Positions 1 to 6,834 of a stretch of DNA of 14,976 nt are shown here, in pieces. The DNA comes from ZLKRG08 sp964654815. GTDB taxonomy: Bacteria > Actinomycetota > Actinomycetes > Nanopelagicales > Nanopelagicaceae. Where the stretch lies: assembly GCA_964654815.1 (NCBI GenBank), contig CAZZLH010000030.1, forward strand, positions 1-14,976. The letters are read 5' to 3'. Positions within the stretch are counted from its first letter, which is position 1; the number at the start of each line of letters is the position of its first letter. Both the position numbers and the translations under genes were made by a program. The notes below the pieces were generated by a model. That model was not told the DNA's origin and did not search any database. It was given only the letters and a program-made list of their open reading frames with translations.

Positions 1-600
1 GTGGGCGCACTCCTCATTCGCAATAGGCTCACCGAACTTAATTACAAAAGGAATCTGTCCGGCCCAAATTTTATTCTCAGCATCGGCCTCATCTAGCGCT
101 CCCGCTGCACGTTTCTTTGCAGTTATATCGGCAAGAGATAGTTCAACCAACATTGTTTGGGCAAACTCTTTCGCAGTCATCTCTCGTCCTGCATCCCATA
201 GCCCCGGAATCAATTTTTCTGAGACTTTCTTTAACGCTGGAATCTTCTCTTCACCCTCTATCGCCCGAGGTTTCCCAAAAATCATAACCGAGCGATAGTT
301 CATGGAGGAATTAAATGGGCTTCGGGCAGATACCAATCCATCGAGCAGGGTTACCGTGGCACAAACCTGAACTGCGCTCTTTAGCGCCATAAAAACGCGA
401 GATCCGGTTGAACCATGTAGCAAGATTCGATCGCCATCGCGGGCATAGCCAAGTGGAATCACTACCGTCTCGTTGGTATCGCTATCTACGAAACCAACAT
501 GCGCCACGTATCCTTCATCAAGAATCGAATAGGCCTCTTGGCGATCTTCGATGACTCGATTAGGTTTTCGCTTTATCTCTCGTTTTGGCTCTGCCGACAT
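1..600 (-). CDS. Pyridoxamine 5'-phosphate oxidase-fold flavin-nucleotide-binding protein (3' end beyond window)
   Basis: An open frame of 200 codons runs from ATG at 600 to the left edge without a stop, so the C-terminus is missing. I translated it directly. It resembles the COG3467/Nim-like branch of the PNPOx split-barrel family: an N-terminal segment with the region VAHVGFVD (about residues 33-40), then ILLHGSTGSRV (about 57-67), the typical NYRSVMIFGK stretch near residue 99, and a late IWAGQIPF motif near residue 180. Family members are usually a little over 200 residues, so only a short tail should be missing. They bind FMN or related flavins; substrates are mostly unknown, and a few reduce nitro compounds. 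It sits 14 nt downstream of the dioxygenase gene on the same strand and is probably cotranscribed with it. No clear ribosome binding site precedes the ATG. The family call is firm; the reaction is not known. Confidence 0.8.
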   Translation of the reverse strand, partial: MSAEPKREIKRKPNRVIEDRQEAYSILDEGYVAHVGFVDSDTNETVVIPLGYARDGDRILLHGSTGSRVFMALKSAVQVCATVTLLDGLVSARSPFNSSMNYRSVMIFGKPRAIEGEEKIPALKKVSEKLIPGLWDAGREMTAKEFAQTMLVELSLADITAKKRAAGALDEADAENKIWAGQIPFVIKFGEPIANEECAH

Positions 601-614
601 GCAAAGAGTTTAGT

Positions 615-1388
615 TCAAGCCACCAGAATCGAGCGCTTGGAAAGCCCCATGAAATAGCCTTCAATCAGCGTCTCTGGCGCCAATTCCGAGTTAGTAGCGG
701 CGCCCAAAGTCACAAATAGCGGAGTGAAATGCTCAACCGTTGGATGGGCATATGGCATACCAGGAGCTAGATCCCTGAATTTGGCTAATGATTCGATATC
801 GCCGTTTGCTAGAGATTCCTTGGCCCAGAGATCAAAGTCGCTAGACCATCCTGGTGCATCGGCATCGATTCGCCAGTCACGCAAGAATGGCAGACCATGT
901 GTCATGAAACCAGAACCGATAATCAAAACTCCTTGGTCTCGCAAGGTCTGCAAGCGCTTTCCCAATTGAAGTAAACCTTCCGGATTAGAGGTAGGCATCG
1001 ACATCTGTAGCACTGGAATATCGCCATCTGGGTACATGATCTTTAGCGGAACCCATGCGCCATGATCCAATCCGCGACTTGCGGTAACTACGGATTCGTT
1101 ATCTGGCATTAATTTGGTCACTAAATCTGCAAGCTCGCTGGCATCGGGCGTCTCATATGTCATTTGATAGTACTTGGGTGCAAATCCACTGAAGTCATAA
1201 ACCAGTGGCGTTGCCGGATTTGGGGATGAGAGGGTTACGGGTTCGGATTCCCAATGCGCTGAGATGATAAGAATCGCTTTGGGTTTAGGTAGTTTTTGCG
1301 CGACCTCTTTTAACTCCCTGCTCCAAAGCGGATCATCAAGGAGCATAGGCGCACCATGGCCTATATATAGAGCGGGCATCCGGGTCAT
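615..1388 (-). CDS. Class III extradiol ring-cleavage dioxygenase, DODA/LigB (YgiD-like) family
   Basis: The protein matches the YgiD/DODA family of LigB-type dioxygenases, which open catechol rings such as that of DOPA using a non-haem metal. Numbered from ATG 1388, the expected metal ligands are all present: His11 in IGHGAP, His45 in SAHWES and His210 in VEHFTPL. The catalytic His109 lies in LDHGAW. His164 (FMTHGL) is also conserved in place. At about 257 residues it has the normal length of the family. The frame can be extended to GTG 1400, but a good promoter predicts transcription starting near 1395-1397, which would exclude that start. ATG 1379 (MPALYIGHG) is a possible alternative. It lies downstream of the alcohol dehydrogenase but has its own promoter and a palindromic operator, so it is probably regulated separately. 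The physiological substrate is unknown; the family is found well beyond aromatic degraders. Confidence 0.9.
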   Translation of the reverse strand: MTRMPALYIGHGAPMLLDDPLWSRELKEVAQKLPKPKAILIISAHWESEPVTLSSPNPATPLVYDFSGFAPKYYQMTYETPDASELADLVTKLMPDNESVVTASRGLDHGAWVPLKIMYPDGDIPVLQMSMPTSNPEGLLQLGKRLQTLRDQGVLIIGSGFMTHGLPFLRDWRIDADAPGWSSDFDLWAKESLANGDIESLAKFRDLAPGMPYAHPTVEHFTPLFVTLGAATNSELAPETLIEGYFMGLSKRSILVA

Positions 1389-1403
1389 AGTCACATACAC
1401 TAC

Positions 1404-1432
1404 AACATAGTTGAAATTTCAACTATTCCCAA
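1404..1432 (-). promoter_or_regulatory. Predicted promoter of the dioxygenase gene
   Basis: Read on the minus strand, TTGGGA (1432-1427) and TATGTT (1409-1404) are separated by exactly 17 nt. This matches a -35/-10 pair of the housekeeping type. Transcription would begin near 1395-1397, leaving a leader of only about eight bases before ATG 1388. The spacer is almost wholly occupied by the palindrome at 1407-1426. The call rests on motif and spacing only. Confidence 0.5.
1407..1426. promoter_or_regulatory. Perfect 20-bp palindrome, probable repressor operator
   Basis: ATAGTTGAAATTTCAACTAT is identical to its reverse complement over all 20 bases. It lies between the predicted -35 and -10 of the dioxygenase gene and overlaps the -10. 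A dimeric regulator bound here would block RNA polymerase. The size and AT-rich centre fit a MarR-type or similar winged-helix repressor (inference). No such regulator is encoded in the window, and the site does not resemble the GTTG-N9-CAAC elements beside the IclR gene. Confidence 0.6.
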
Positions 1433-1438
1433 AATGCC

Positions 1439-2578
1439 TTAATTTAGCCGGCTTTTTAGCAATTCCAGCACCTCGGGCTTTGTTGGTGCGATCGGATTAT
1501 TCGAGGTAACGGAATCGGCCAGCGCAATAGTTGCAATAGATTCGCACATCTCTTGCGTTACTCCAAAGAAGCTAAGTGGCTTTCTAATCTCAATAACATC
1601 TGCTAACTCACGTACTGCCTTGATGCCGGCCATGGCATTACGTTCTAAATTCATATCATTTGCAACCGAGGCATAGATTTCACTTACCTTGCTTTGGCGA
1701 GCATTGAATTCCATTACTTCGGATAAGACTGCCGCCAGTGCCTCGCCGTGCGCCGCTCCAACATGAGCAGATACTGAATGTGCGATTCCGTGCACTAGTC
1801 CCAACCCTGACAGCGTCAAAGCCAACCCAGCAAGGTGGGCTCCCATCAGCATCTCTCCGCGAGCATCCAAGTTCTTTCCATCATTAACTGAGATCGGAAG
1901 AGATCTTGAAATTAGTTTTATCGCTTCATGTGCATATGCGGCCGATATAGGTGTGCGCCCCTTGGAGGTTAGAGATTCAATAGCATGTGTCATCGCATCG
2001 ATACCTGTGCCCGCTGTAGCCCGAGGCGGTAGACCGGTAGTCAATTCTGGATCCAAAATGGCAGCAATCGGAGTAGTAGAGCTATCCCCGACATAAATTT
2101 TCTTATGATTTGCTGGGTCATCAATCACGCCCCAGTTGTTGGTCTCGCTTCCGGTGCCACTTGTGGTTGGAATGGCGATGATTGGTAAAGCAGGCTTATC
2201 GGGTGTGATTGTGTAATTAAATTGCGCTGAGGAGAATTGCGGATTTGCCGCAACCAGGGCGACACCTTTCGCTGAATCAAGCGAGGATCCACCTCCCAGA
2301 GCAATTATGCAATCTGCTTGAAAATCATGGGCAGCCTTTGCCGCTTCATCGATTAAAGCTGTGGTGGGGTTTGGTTTTACCCCTTGAAATACCCCCGTTT
2401 TGTGATCAGAGAGAGTCTTGGCAACTCTATCCAAGATACCTGCTTGCACCACTCCGCTATCAGTTACTATGAAAGGACGCTCTAACTTTGCTGCGCTTAG
2501 AACCTCTGGTAATTGAGTAATTGCGCCTACTCCGAATCGAAGATTGACGATTCCTGGTGTCAGATTAAATGGATTCAT
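1439..2578 (-). CDS. Iron-containing (type III) alcohol dehydrogenase
   Basis: This 379-residue protein has all the hallmarks of the Fe-ADH family. The nucleotide-binding GGGSSLDSAKG is at 95-105 and PTTSGTGSE at 137-145. The four metal ligands Asp194, His198 (GIDAMTHAIE), His263 (LVHGIAHS) and His277 (GAAHGEAL) are all intact. Such enzymes interconvert alcohols and aldehydes or hydroxy and keto acids using NAD(P)(H) in the cytoplasm. Known members include FucO, NAD-dependent methanol dehydrogenases, hydroxyacid-oxoacid transhydrogenase and maleylacetate reductases; sequence alone does not decide between them here. The ATG lies 8 nt after the IclR stop, with GAGAGA upstream inside the end of that gene, so the two form an operon. 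That places the enzyme under the same control region as the divergent transporter operon, which suggests a role in the same catabolic route. Confidence 0.93.
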   Translation of the reverse strand: MNPFNLTPGIVNLRFGVGAITQLPEVLSAAKLERPFIVTDSGVVQAGILDRVAKTLSDHKTGVFQGVKPNPTTALIDEAAKAAHDFQADCIIALGGGSSLDSAKGVALVAANPQFSSAQFNYTITPDKPALPIIAIPTTSGTGSETNNWGVIDDPANHKKIYVGDSSTTPIAAILDPELTTGLPPRATAGTGIDAMTHAIESLTSKGRTPISAAYAHEAIKLISRSLPISVNDGKNLDARGEMLMGAHLAGLALTLSGLGLVHGIAHSVSAHVGAAHGEALAAVLSEVMEFNARQSKVSEIYASVANDMNLERNAMAGIKAVRELADVIEIRKPLSFFGVTQEMCESIATIALADSVTSNNPIAPTKPEVLELLKSRLN

Positions 2579-2586
2579 TGCGCTTG

Positions 2587-3357
2587 CTATCTCTCTACTC
2601 GATTTAATTTATCCGAAATTCTTTGCGCCGCTTTCTGCATCTCAAGTGCTGCGGATTTCAGCTTATTCTCAAATCTCTCCTTTGGTGCGGCGACATTTAG
2701 CGCCGCAATTAGATTATTGGTGAAATCAAAGATCGGAACCGAGGCGCCAACCAAACCTGGTTCGTACTCTTCAATGACAGTGGCAAAACCTTTCTTTCTG
2801 ACCTCTTGAATCTCTTTAAGTAGCAAAGCGCCATCCTTGGTTCGACATCTAGCAGGTGCACCGGCGATCTTCTTGTTTGCTGGGTAAAGGCGCAGAATTT
2901 GCTCGTCATCCAGTCCTGAGAGCAACACTCGACCAGAGGAGGTCATGTAGGAAGGAGCAGCAACTCCCATCCAACTCAACGCACGAAAACCATGCGAAGG
3001 TGATTCTGAATGGATGGTGATGACTTCCAATCCTTGTAAGACCGTTAGATGGATCGTCTCACCAAGTTTTTGAACCAGACCGTGCATTTCGCCACGGGCG
3101 CTGGTGACCAATTGCGCCTCATATGAATAGCGCGCCATCGCGTAAAGCCTGGGGCCAACGACAAAACCGGAGTCCTTGCGAAGCAGGATTCCAGAATCGA
3201 CCAAGCGGTTTAGGGCTCTTGAGATTTGGCTCTTCTCCCGCCCAGTCTGTGCCACGAGGGTTGCATTGCGAACTGGCATAGGGGCGTTGGCCGCAACCGC
3301 CTCGATAATCTCAAGGTCTCGTTCTAGCCCACCATTTCGCGTTAGCGACTCACCCAT
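2587..3357 (-). CDS. IclR family transcriptional regulator
   Basis: The protein is a typical IclR regulator of about 256 residues. Numbered from ATG 3357, an N-terminal winged helix-turn-helix covers roughly residues 14-68 (recognition region GREKSQISRALNRLV at 39-53). An effector-binding GAF-like domain follows from about 75 to 250 and contains SSGRVLLSGL at 130-139. The frame can be extended to TTG 3369, but that codon lies inside a predicted -10 box and operator. ATG 3357 fits a leaderless transcript from that promoter. IclR proteins bind as dimers or tetramers and usually control adjacent catabolic operons in response to a metabolite. Here the gene is divergent from the 3427-10861 operon and cotranscribed with the alcohol dehydrogenase, so both are probable targets, together with itself. 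The effector is unknown. Confidence 0.93.
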   Translation of the reverse strand: MGESLTRNGGLERDLEIIEAVAANAPMPVRNATLVAQTGREKSQISRALNRLVDSGILLRKDSGFVVGPRLYAMARYSYEAQLVTSARGEMHGLVQKLGETIHLTVLQGLEVITIHSESPSHGFRALSWMGVAAPSYMTSSGRVLLSGLDDEQILRLYPANKKIAGAPARCRTKDGALLLKEIQEVRKKGFATVIEEYEPGLVGASVPIFDFTNNLIAALNVAAPKERFENKLKSAALEMQKAAQRISDKLNRVER

Positions 3358-3358
3358 T

Positions 3359-3396
3359 GTTGCAAACAATACAACTTTTGTTGTCGCTATTGCAAC
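3359..3396. promoter_or_regulatory. Two inverted GTTG-N9-CAAC elements, probable IclR operator pair
   Basis: Two 17-bp sites are present: GTTGCAAACAATACAAC (3359-3375) and GTTGTCGCTATTGCAAC (3380-3396). Each has the form GTTG-N9-CAAC. Together they form a larger dyad centred at 3377.5, with outer arms GTTGCAA/TTGCAAC and inner arms ACAAC/GTTGT. Their centres are 21 bp apart, two helical turns, so two dimers would sit on the same face of the DNA. The location between the divergent IclR gene and the transporter operon makes the IclR protein the likely binder (inference). Confidence 0.6.
3366..3395 (-). promoter_or_regulatory. Predicted leaderless promoter of the IclR-alcohol dehydrogenase operon
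   Basis: On the minus strand, TTGCAA (3395-3390) and TATTGT (3371-3366) are 18 nt apart. The expected start of transcription falls at or within two bases of ATG 3357, so the message would be leaderless, which is common in Actinobacteria. Both boxes lie inside the operator pair, consistent with autorepression. Confidence 0.4.
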
Positions 3397-3418
3397 GGAG
3401 CCTTTTTAGGTCAAGAAT
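3390..3418 (+). promoter_or_regulatory. Possible promoter of the transporter/catabolic operon
   Basis: The self-complementary hexamer TTGCAA (3390-3395) is followed after 17 nt by AAGAAT (3413-3418), a weak -10 matching four of six consensus bases. Transcription would start at about 3425-3427, again leaderless at ATG 3427. The weak -10 leaves this uncertain. A poor promoter would fit a regulated operon needing activation. Confidence 0.25.
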
Positions 3419-3426
3419 CTGACGAC

Positions 3427-4098
3427 ATGGATTTAGTTGCGATCAAGCCGCCCAACCTCTGGCAATACATAATCTTGCAGAGAGAGAAGATCCTGGCTGC
3501 GGTCATTTCGCAAATCGAATTAATTTTGATAGTAATCTCAATCGTTTCAATCACTGCAATTGTTACTGGATTATTGATTTGGCGGCGCGAGAATCTAGTC
3601 GAAGCCATCACGGGTTTCTGGTCTGTTGTGTTCACGATCCCATCTTTGGCGATGTTTATCTTCTTGATAGGTGTAGTTGGACTTGGCTGGGTTCCAGCGA
3701 TTATTGCGCTCAGCCTTTATGGACAACTACCTGTGGTCAGAAATACCGTGGTCGGTCTGCGCTCTGTAGAACCCGCAATAATCGAATCAGCGATTGCCAT
3801 GGGAATGAGACCTTTTACTGTCTTACGCAAAATCCAATTTCCGCTGGCCTGGCCAATAATCATTGTAGGTATTCGGGTTTCTTGCATGTTGACCTTTGGT
3901 ATCTCTGCGATTGCAGCTTACGTGGGTGGGCCAGGCTTGGGAGATTATCTTTTTAGTGGTCTAGCTAATTTGGGATCATTCAATTCAATGAACCAAACAT
4001 TGGTTGGATGTTTTGGTATCACTTTACTTGCGCTCTTCTTTGATGGCGCATTTGTATTGATTAGAAGAATCACCACTGCGAGGGGGCTAAAGGTCTGA
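3427..4098 (+). CDS. Quaternary-amine ABC transporter permease (OpuCB/YehW-like)
   Basis: This is a small inner-membrane permease of 223 residues with about five hydrophobic segments; the clearest are at roughly 30-52, 66-83, 86-100 and 190-212. It carries the ATPase-contacting EAA loop at about 115-150, with the core IESAIAMGM followed by LRKIQFPLA. This form is typical of the OpuC/ProW/YehW branch that imports glycine betaine, choline, carnitine and related compatible solutes. It is the first gene of the plus-strand operon. Its stop TGA shares one base with the ATG of the ATPase gene, so the two are translationally coupled. No Shine-Dalgarno sequence precedes the ATG, in line with a leaderless start. 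The substrate class rests on the family and on the neighbouring binding protein. Confidence 0.9.
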   Translation: MDLVAIKPPNLWQYIILQREKILAAVISQIELILIVISIVSITAIVTGLLIWRRENLVEAITGFWSVVFTIPSLAMFIFLIGVVGLGWVPAIIALSLYGQLPVVRNTVVGLRSVEPAIIESAIAMGMRPFTVLRKIQFPLAWPIIIVGIRVSCMLTFGISAIAAYVGGPGLGDYLFSGLANLGSFNSMNQTLVGCFGITLLALFFDGAFVLIRRITTARGLKV

Positions 4099-5060
4099 TG
4101 AGCACTTCAACCGGACAAGAAATTCGTCTCGAAAACCTCACAAAACGCTATCCAAATGCAGCAAAAGAGGCGGTCTCGGAATTCAATTTGACGATTCCTG
4201 CAGGAGAGTGCGTGGTGCTGGTTGGACCTTCAGGTTGTGGCAAAACCACCACCATGAAGATGATCAATCGCATCATCGAACCAACTAGCGGAAAGATCCT
4301 GTTGGGTGGGGTGGATGTAACGCATACCCCCGCCCACGAATTACGCCGGAATATCGGGTACGTCATTCAGCAGATTGGATTATTTCCACATCTAACAGTC
4401 GCCAACAACGTAGCCACCGTCCCAAATTTATTGGGCTGGGAGAAGGGCAAGATTAAAGATCGAGTTTATGAATTGCTGGAGATGGTTGGTCTGGACCCAA
4501 ACGAATATGGCAATCGATATCCAAAACAGTTATCCGGCGGTCAACAACAACGTGTGGGTGTAGCGCGTGCGCTAGCTGCTGACCCAGGCGTGCTCTTGAT
4601 GGACGAACCTTTCGGAGCCACCGACCCAATCACACGTATCCGCTTACAGAAGGAGTTTCGAAATCTCCAGAAGGAGTTAAAGAAGACAGTTGTATTCGTA
4701 ACCCATGATTTCGAAGAGGCGCTGCTCTTGGGTGATCGCATCGCAGTGCTATCCGATCAATCCAAAGTTGAGCAATATGGCACTCCGCTGGAAATTCTTT
4801 CTGCGCCAAAGACCGATAAAGTCAAAAGTTTTGTGGGCGAATCAGCCAGTGTTCGTATGTTGGCTTTGGTGCCACTTCGCTCGATAAATCTACTCTCTGG
4901 AAATGTTGATGGACCTACAGTCTCAGAGGATTCAACCCTTCGTGAGGCGATGGATCTGTTCATCCAAGGCTTCACAAAGATTAATGTCGGTGAGAATAAG
5001 CATTTAACTTTTGAATCTCTACAGAGTGCAATTGCGCAAACCAAGGAAAGATCCAAATGA
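4098..5060 (+). CDS. Quaternary-amine ABC transporter ATP-binding protein (OpuCA/YehX-like)
   Basis: The nucleotide-binding subunit is 320 residues long. All ABC motifs are present: Walker A GPSGCGKTT (43-51), Q-loop at Gln91-Gln92 (VIQQIGLFPHL), signature LSGGQQQR (145-152), Walker B VLLMDEP (165-171) and H-loop His203 (VTHDFEEA). The ATPase core ends near residue 240. The remaining tail of about 80 residues contains only one CBS-like stretch (TVSEDSTLREAMDLF, about 274-288). OpuCA proteins of about 380 residues carry two CBS modules that sense ionic strength. This makes it closer in length to E. coli YehX and suggests an osmolyte importer that may not be osmotically gated (inference). It overlaps the upstream permease by one base and the downstream permease by four (ATGA). 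Confidence 0.93.
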   Translation: MSTSTGQEIRLENLTKRYPNAAKEAVSEFNLTIPAGECVVLVGPSGCGKTTTMKMINRIIEPTSGKILLGGVDVTHTPAHELRRNIGYVIQQIGLFPHLTVANNVATVPNLLGWEKGKIKDRVYELLEMVGLDPNEYGNRYPKQLSGGQQQRVGVARALAADPGVLLMDEPFGATDPITRIRLQKEFRNLQKELKKTVVFVTHDFEEALLLGDRIAVLSDQSKVEQYGTPLEILSAPKTDKVKSFVGESASVRMLALVPLRSINLLSGNVDGPTVSEDSTLREAMDLFIQGFTKINVGENKHLTFESLQSAIAQTKERSK

Positions 5061-5848
5061 GCAAAACAATGACAGGACGCGGAGTGACTAAAGGTTCGCT
5101 CTACTCTGGTTCTGCCCGATTGGTCTATCAGCGTCATCGCTCACTTTTCTGGCAGGCAGTCTTGATAATTGCGGTTGCAATCTGGTTATTTCTATTTTTA
5201 AATGGGCGCAAGCTCGACAAAATCGAAGCGGTAACCATCAACTGGCCATTCATTAGCGCGGCTATCAAGGATCATCTGATCCTCTCATTCGCCTCTGCAT
5301 TCATTATTTTGGCGGTGGCGATTCCTTCAGGAATCGCCCTTACTAGACCAAGAGCGCGTAAAGCCACACCGATCGTCTTGGCTTTAGCCAATGTCGGGCA
5401 AGCTTTCCCGGCGGTGGGGCTATTGATTTTGGCGGGAATCCTCTTTGGTTTTGGAAAGCCAATTGCGATATTTGCCTTCGCGGCATTTGGAATCCTGCCC
5501 ATTTTACGTAACACGATCGTAGGACTTCAGGAGATTGATCCATTCATAGTGGAGTCCGCAATCGGTATGGGTATGACGCCACGACAAGCACTAAGACAGA
5601 TTGAATTGCCACTTGCAGTTCCGGTCATTCTTGCTGGTGTTCGTACCACCTTAATTCTTACCGTTGGCATAGCCACACTAGGTGTCTTTGTTAATGGTGG
5701 AGGTATGGGGACTTTAATAATCCCCGGCCTAAAGCTAAACCGCGAGGTAGTTCTGCTAACTGGTGGATTGCTAACCGTATTGGTGGCATTCACTATGGAT
5801 TGGCTAGCTCGGGTGGCAGAAGAACTCCTACGACCTCGTGGGATTTAG
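5057..5848 (+). CDS. Quaternary-amine ABC transporter permease (OpuCD/YehY-like)
   Basis: This second permease subunit has 263 residues. Compared with the first, it has an extra N-terminal membrane segment at about 31-49, then the usual permease core with segments near 73-93, 105-130, 134-150 and 185-210. The EAA loop is at about 161-196, with VESAIGMGM followed by LRQIELPLA. The first permease has closely related motifs in the same order, so the two probably form a heterodimeric channel as in OpuC and Yeh systems. Its ATG overlaps the ATPase stop (ATGA, 5057-5060), indicating translational coupling. The gene order permease, ATPase, larger permease, binding protein is the reverse of the yehZYXW order. 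Confidence 0.9.
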   Translation: MSKTMTGRGVTKGSLYSGSARLVYQRHRSLFWQAVLIIAVAIWLFLFLNGRKLDKIEAVTINWPFISAAIKDHLILSFASAFIILAVAIPSGIALTRPRARKATPIVLALANVGQAFPAVGLLILAGILFGFGKPIAIFAFAAFGILPILRNTIVGLQEIDPFIVESAIGMGMTPRQALRQIELPLAVPVILAGVRTTLILTVGIATLGVFVNGGGMGTLIIPGLKLNREVVLLTGGLLTVLVAFTMDWLARVAEELLRPRGI

Positions 5849-5862
5849 TAACCAAAACCTAT

Positions 5863-5867
5863 AGGAG
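5863..5867 (+). promoter_or_regulatory. Strong Shine-Dalgarno site of the binding-protein gene
   Basis: AGGAG lies five bases before ATG 5873 in a 24-nt gap. It is the best ribosome binding site in the operon and precedes the one component normally needed in excess. It suggests the binding protein is translated more strongly than the membrane subunits. Confidence 0.7.
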
Positions 5868-5872
5868 AAAAA

Positions 5873-6805
5873 ATGCTGAACAAGCGCTACAAAGTGGTGG
5901 CAGCCGTGGCTGCAATCACAATGGCTGTTGTTGGTGGTGCTGCAACCTCCACATCAGCAAATGCCGCAAGCAAATCACTTGCGGGAGTCAAAGTAACTGT
6001 TGGCTCAAAAGACTTCACTGAGAGCATCGTGCTCTCAAAAATCGTTAAGCAATTTATTCTTGCTAACGGTGGCAAGGTAGTAGATAAGACCAACATCAAG
6101 GGTTCTGTTACTACACGTGAAGCCATGCTTAAGGGTGATATCGACATGTACTGGGAGTACACCGGTACTGCTTGGTTGGTTTACCAGAAGCAGACAGATG
6201 TAAATATTGCACCTGCGGATCTTTACAAGAAGGTCGTAGCTGGCGATAAGAAGTTCAAGGTAACTTGGCTTCCAATGACCTCATTTAACGATACTTACGC
6301 TTTCGCCATCACAAAGGCGAATGCTGCTAAGTGGGGCATCAAGACCTACTCAGACTTGGTCACCAAGGTGCCTGCAGATCAGCGCATCTGGTGTGTCGAG
6401 TCAGAGTTCCAGAGCCGTCCAGATGGTTGGGCAGGCTTCAAGACCAAGTACGGAATTGGAACTGATGTGACCGTAAAGGTTCTAGATACCGGTGCGATCT
6501 ATCAGGCAACCAAAGATGGTCAGTGCACAATGGGTGAAGTATTCGCAACCGATGGTCGCATTGGCGCACTTGGCTTGACTGTGCCGACCGAGGATAAGCC
6601 TTACTTCCCACCATACAACGCAGCGCTAACCATGCCTGATGCTGTAGCAAAGAAGTACCCACAACTTGTGAAGGCGTTAGCACCTATCGCAGCAAAGATT
6701 CCTAACTCTGTTATGCAGAATCTAAATGCTCGTATTGACGTATTAGGCGAAGATGCAGATGCGGTTGCCAAGAGCTTCCTAATTGCATCAGGTCTGATCA
6801 AGTAA
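5873..6805 (+). CDS. Quaternary-amine ABC transporter substrate-binding protein (OpuCC/YehZ/ProX-like)
   Basis: This is a secreted solute-binding protein of 310 residues. It has a signal peptide at 1 to about 32 (positive start MLNKRYK, hydrophobic core, SANAA cleavage region). There is no lipobox cysteine, so it may be anchored otherwise or released. VGSKDFTES at 43-51 and WEYTGT at 94-99 are family hallmarks near the ligand pocket; FQSRPDGW is at 179-186. Cys174 and Cys218 could form a disulphide. The family binds glycine betaine, choline, carnitine, proline betaine and similar zwitterions through an aromatic cage; which ligand this one takes cannot be read off. Codon choice differs visibly from its neighbours: AAG for lysine and AAC/ACC-type codons are favoured. 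This is a usual sign of high expression and fits the strong ribosome binding site. Confidence 0.92.
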   Translation: MLNKRYKVVAAVAAITMAVVGGAATSTSANAASKSLAGVKVTVGSKDFTESIVLSKIVKQFILANGGKVVDKTNIKGSVTTREAMLKGDIDMYWEYTGTAWLVYQKQTDVNIAPADLYKKVVAGDKKFKVTWLPMTSFNDTYAFAITKANAAKWGIKTYSDLVTKVPADQRIWCVESEFQSRPDGWAGFKTKYGIGTDVTVKVLDTGAIYQATKDGQCTMGEVFATDGRIGALGLTVPTEDKPYFPPYNAALTMPDAVAKKYPQLVKALAPIAAKIPNSVMQNLNARIDVLGEDADAVAKSFLIASGLIK

Positions 6806-6834
6806 ACATCAAGCGATAGTCGAAATAAGACGCA

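Noticed and set aside
724..969. Plus-strand frame inside the dioxygenase gene and similar frames opposite other genes
   Set aside because: They show no recognisable motifs or ribosome binding sites and are fully overlapped by well-identified genes on the other strand or in another frame.
1439..2578. Assignment of the iron alcohol dehydrogenase as a methanol dehydrogenase feeding Fae
   Set aside because: Type III methanol dehydrogenases share these motifs with many other family members, and nothing visible here separates them. It remains only a possibility.
1439..2578. Assignment as maleylacetate reductase working with the ring-cleaving dioxygenase in aromatic degradation
   Set aside because: Maleylacetate is formed by intradiol cleavage of hydroxyquinol, not by a LigB-type extradiol enzyme. 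The dioxygenase also has its own promoter, so the two need not share a pathway.
3358..3369. TTG 3369 as the start of the IclR protein
   Set aside because: The codon is inside the predicted -10 box and operator. ATG 3357 gives a normal family length and a leaderless transcript.
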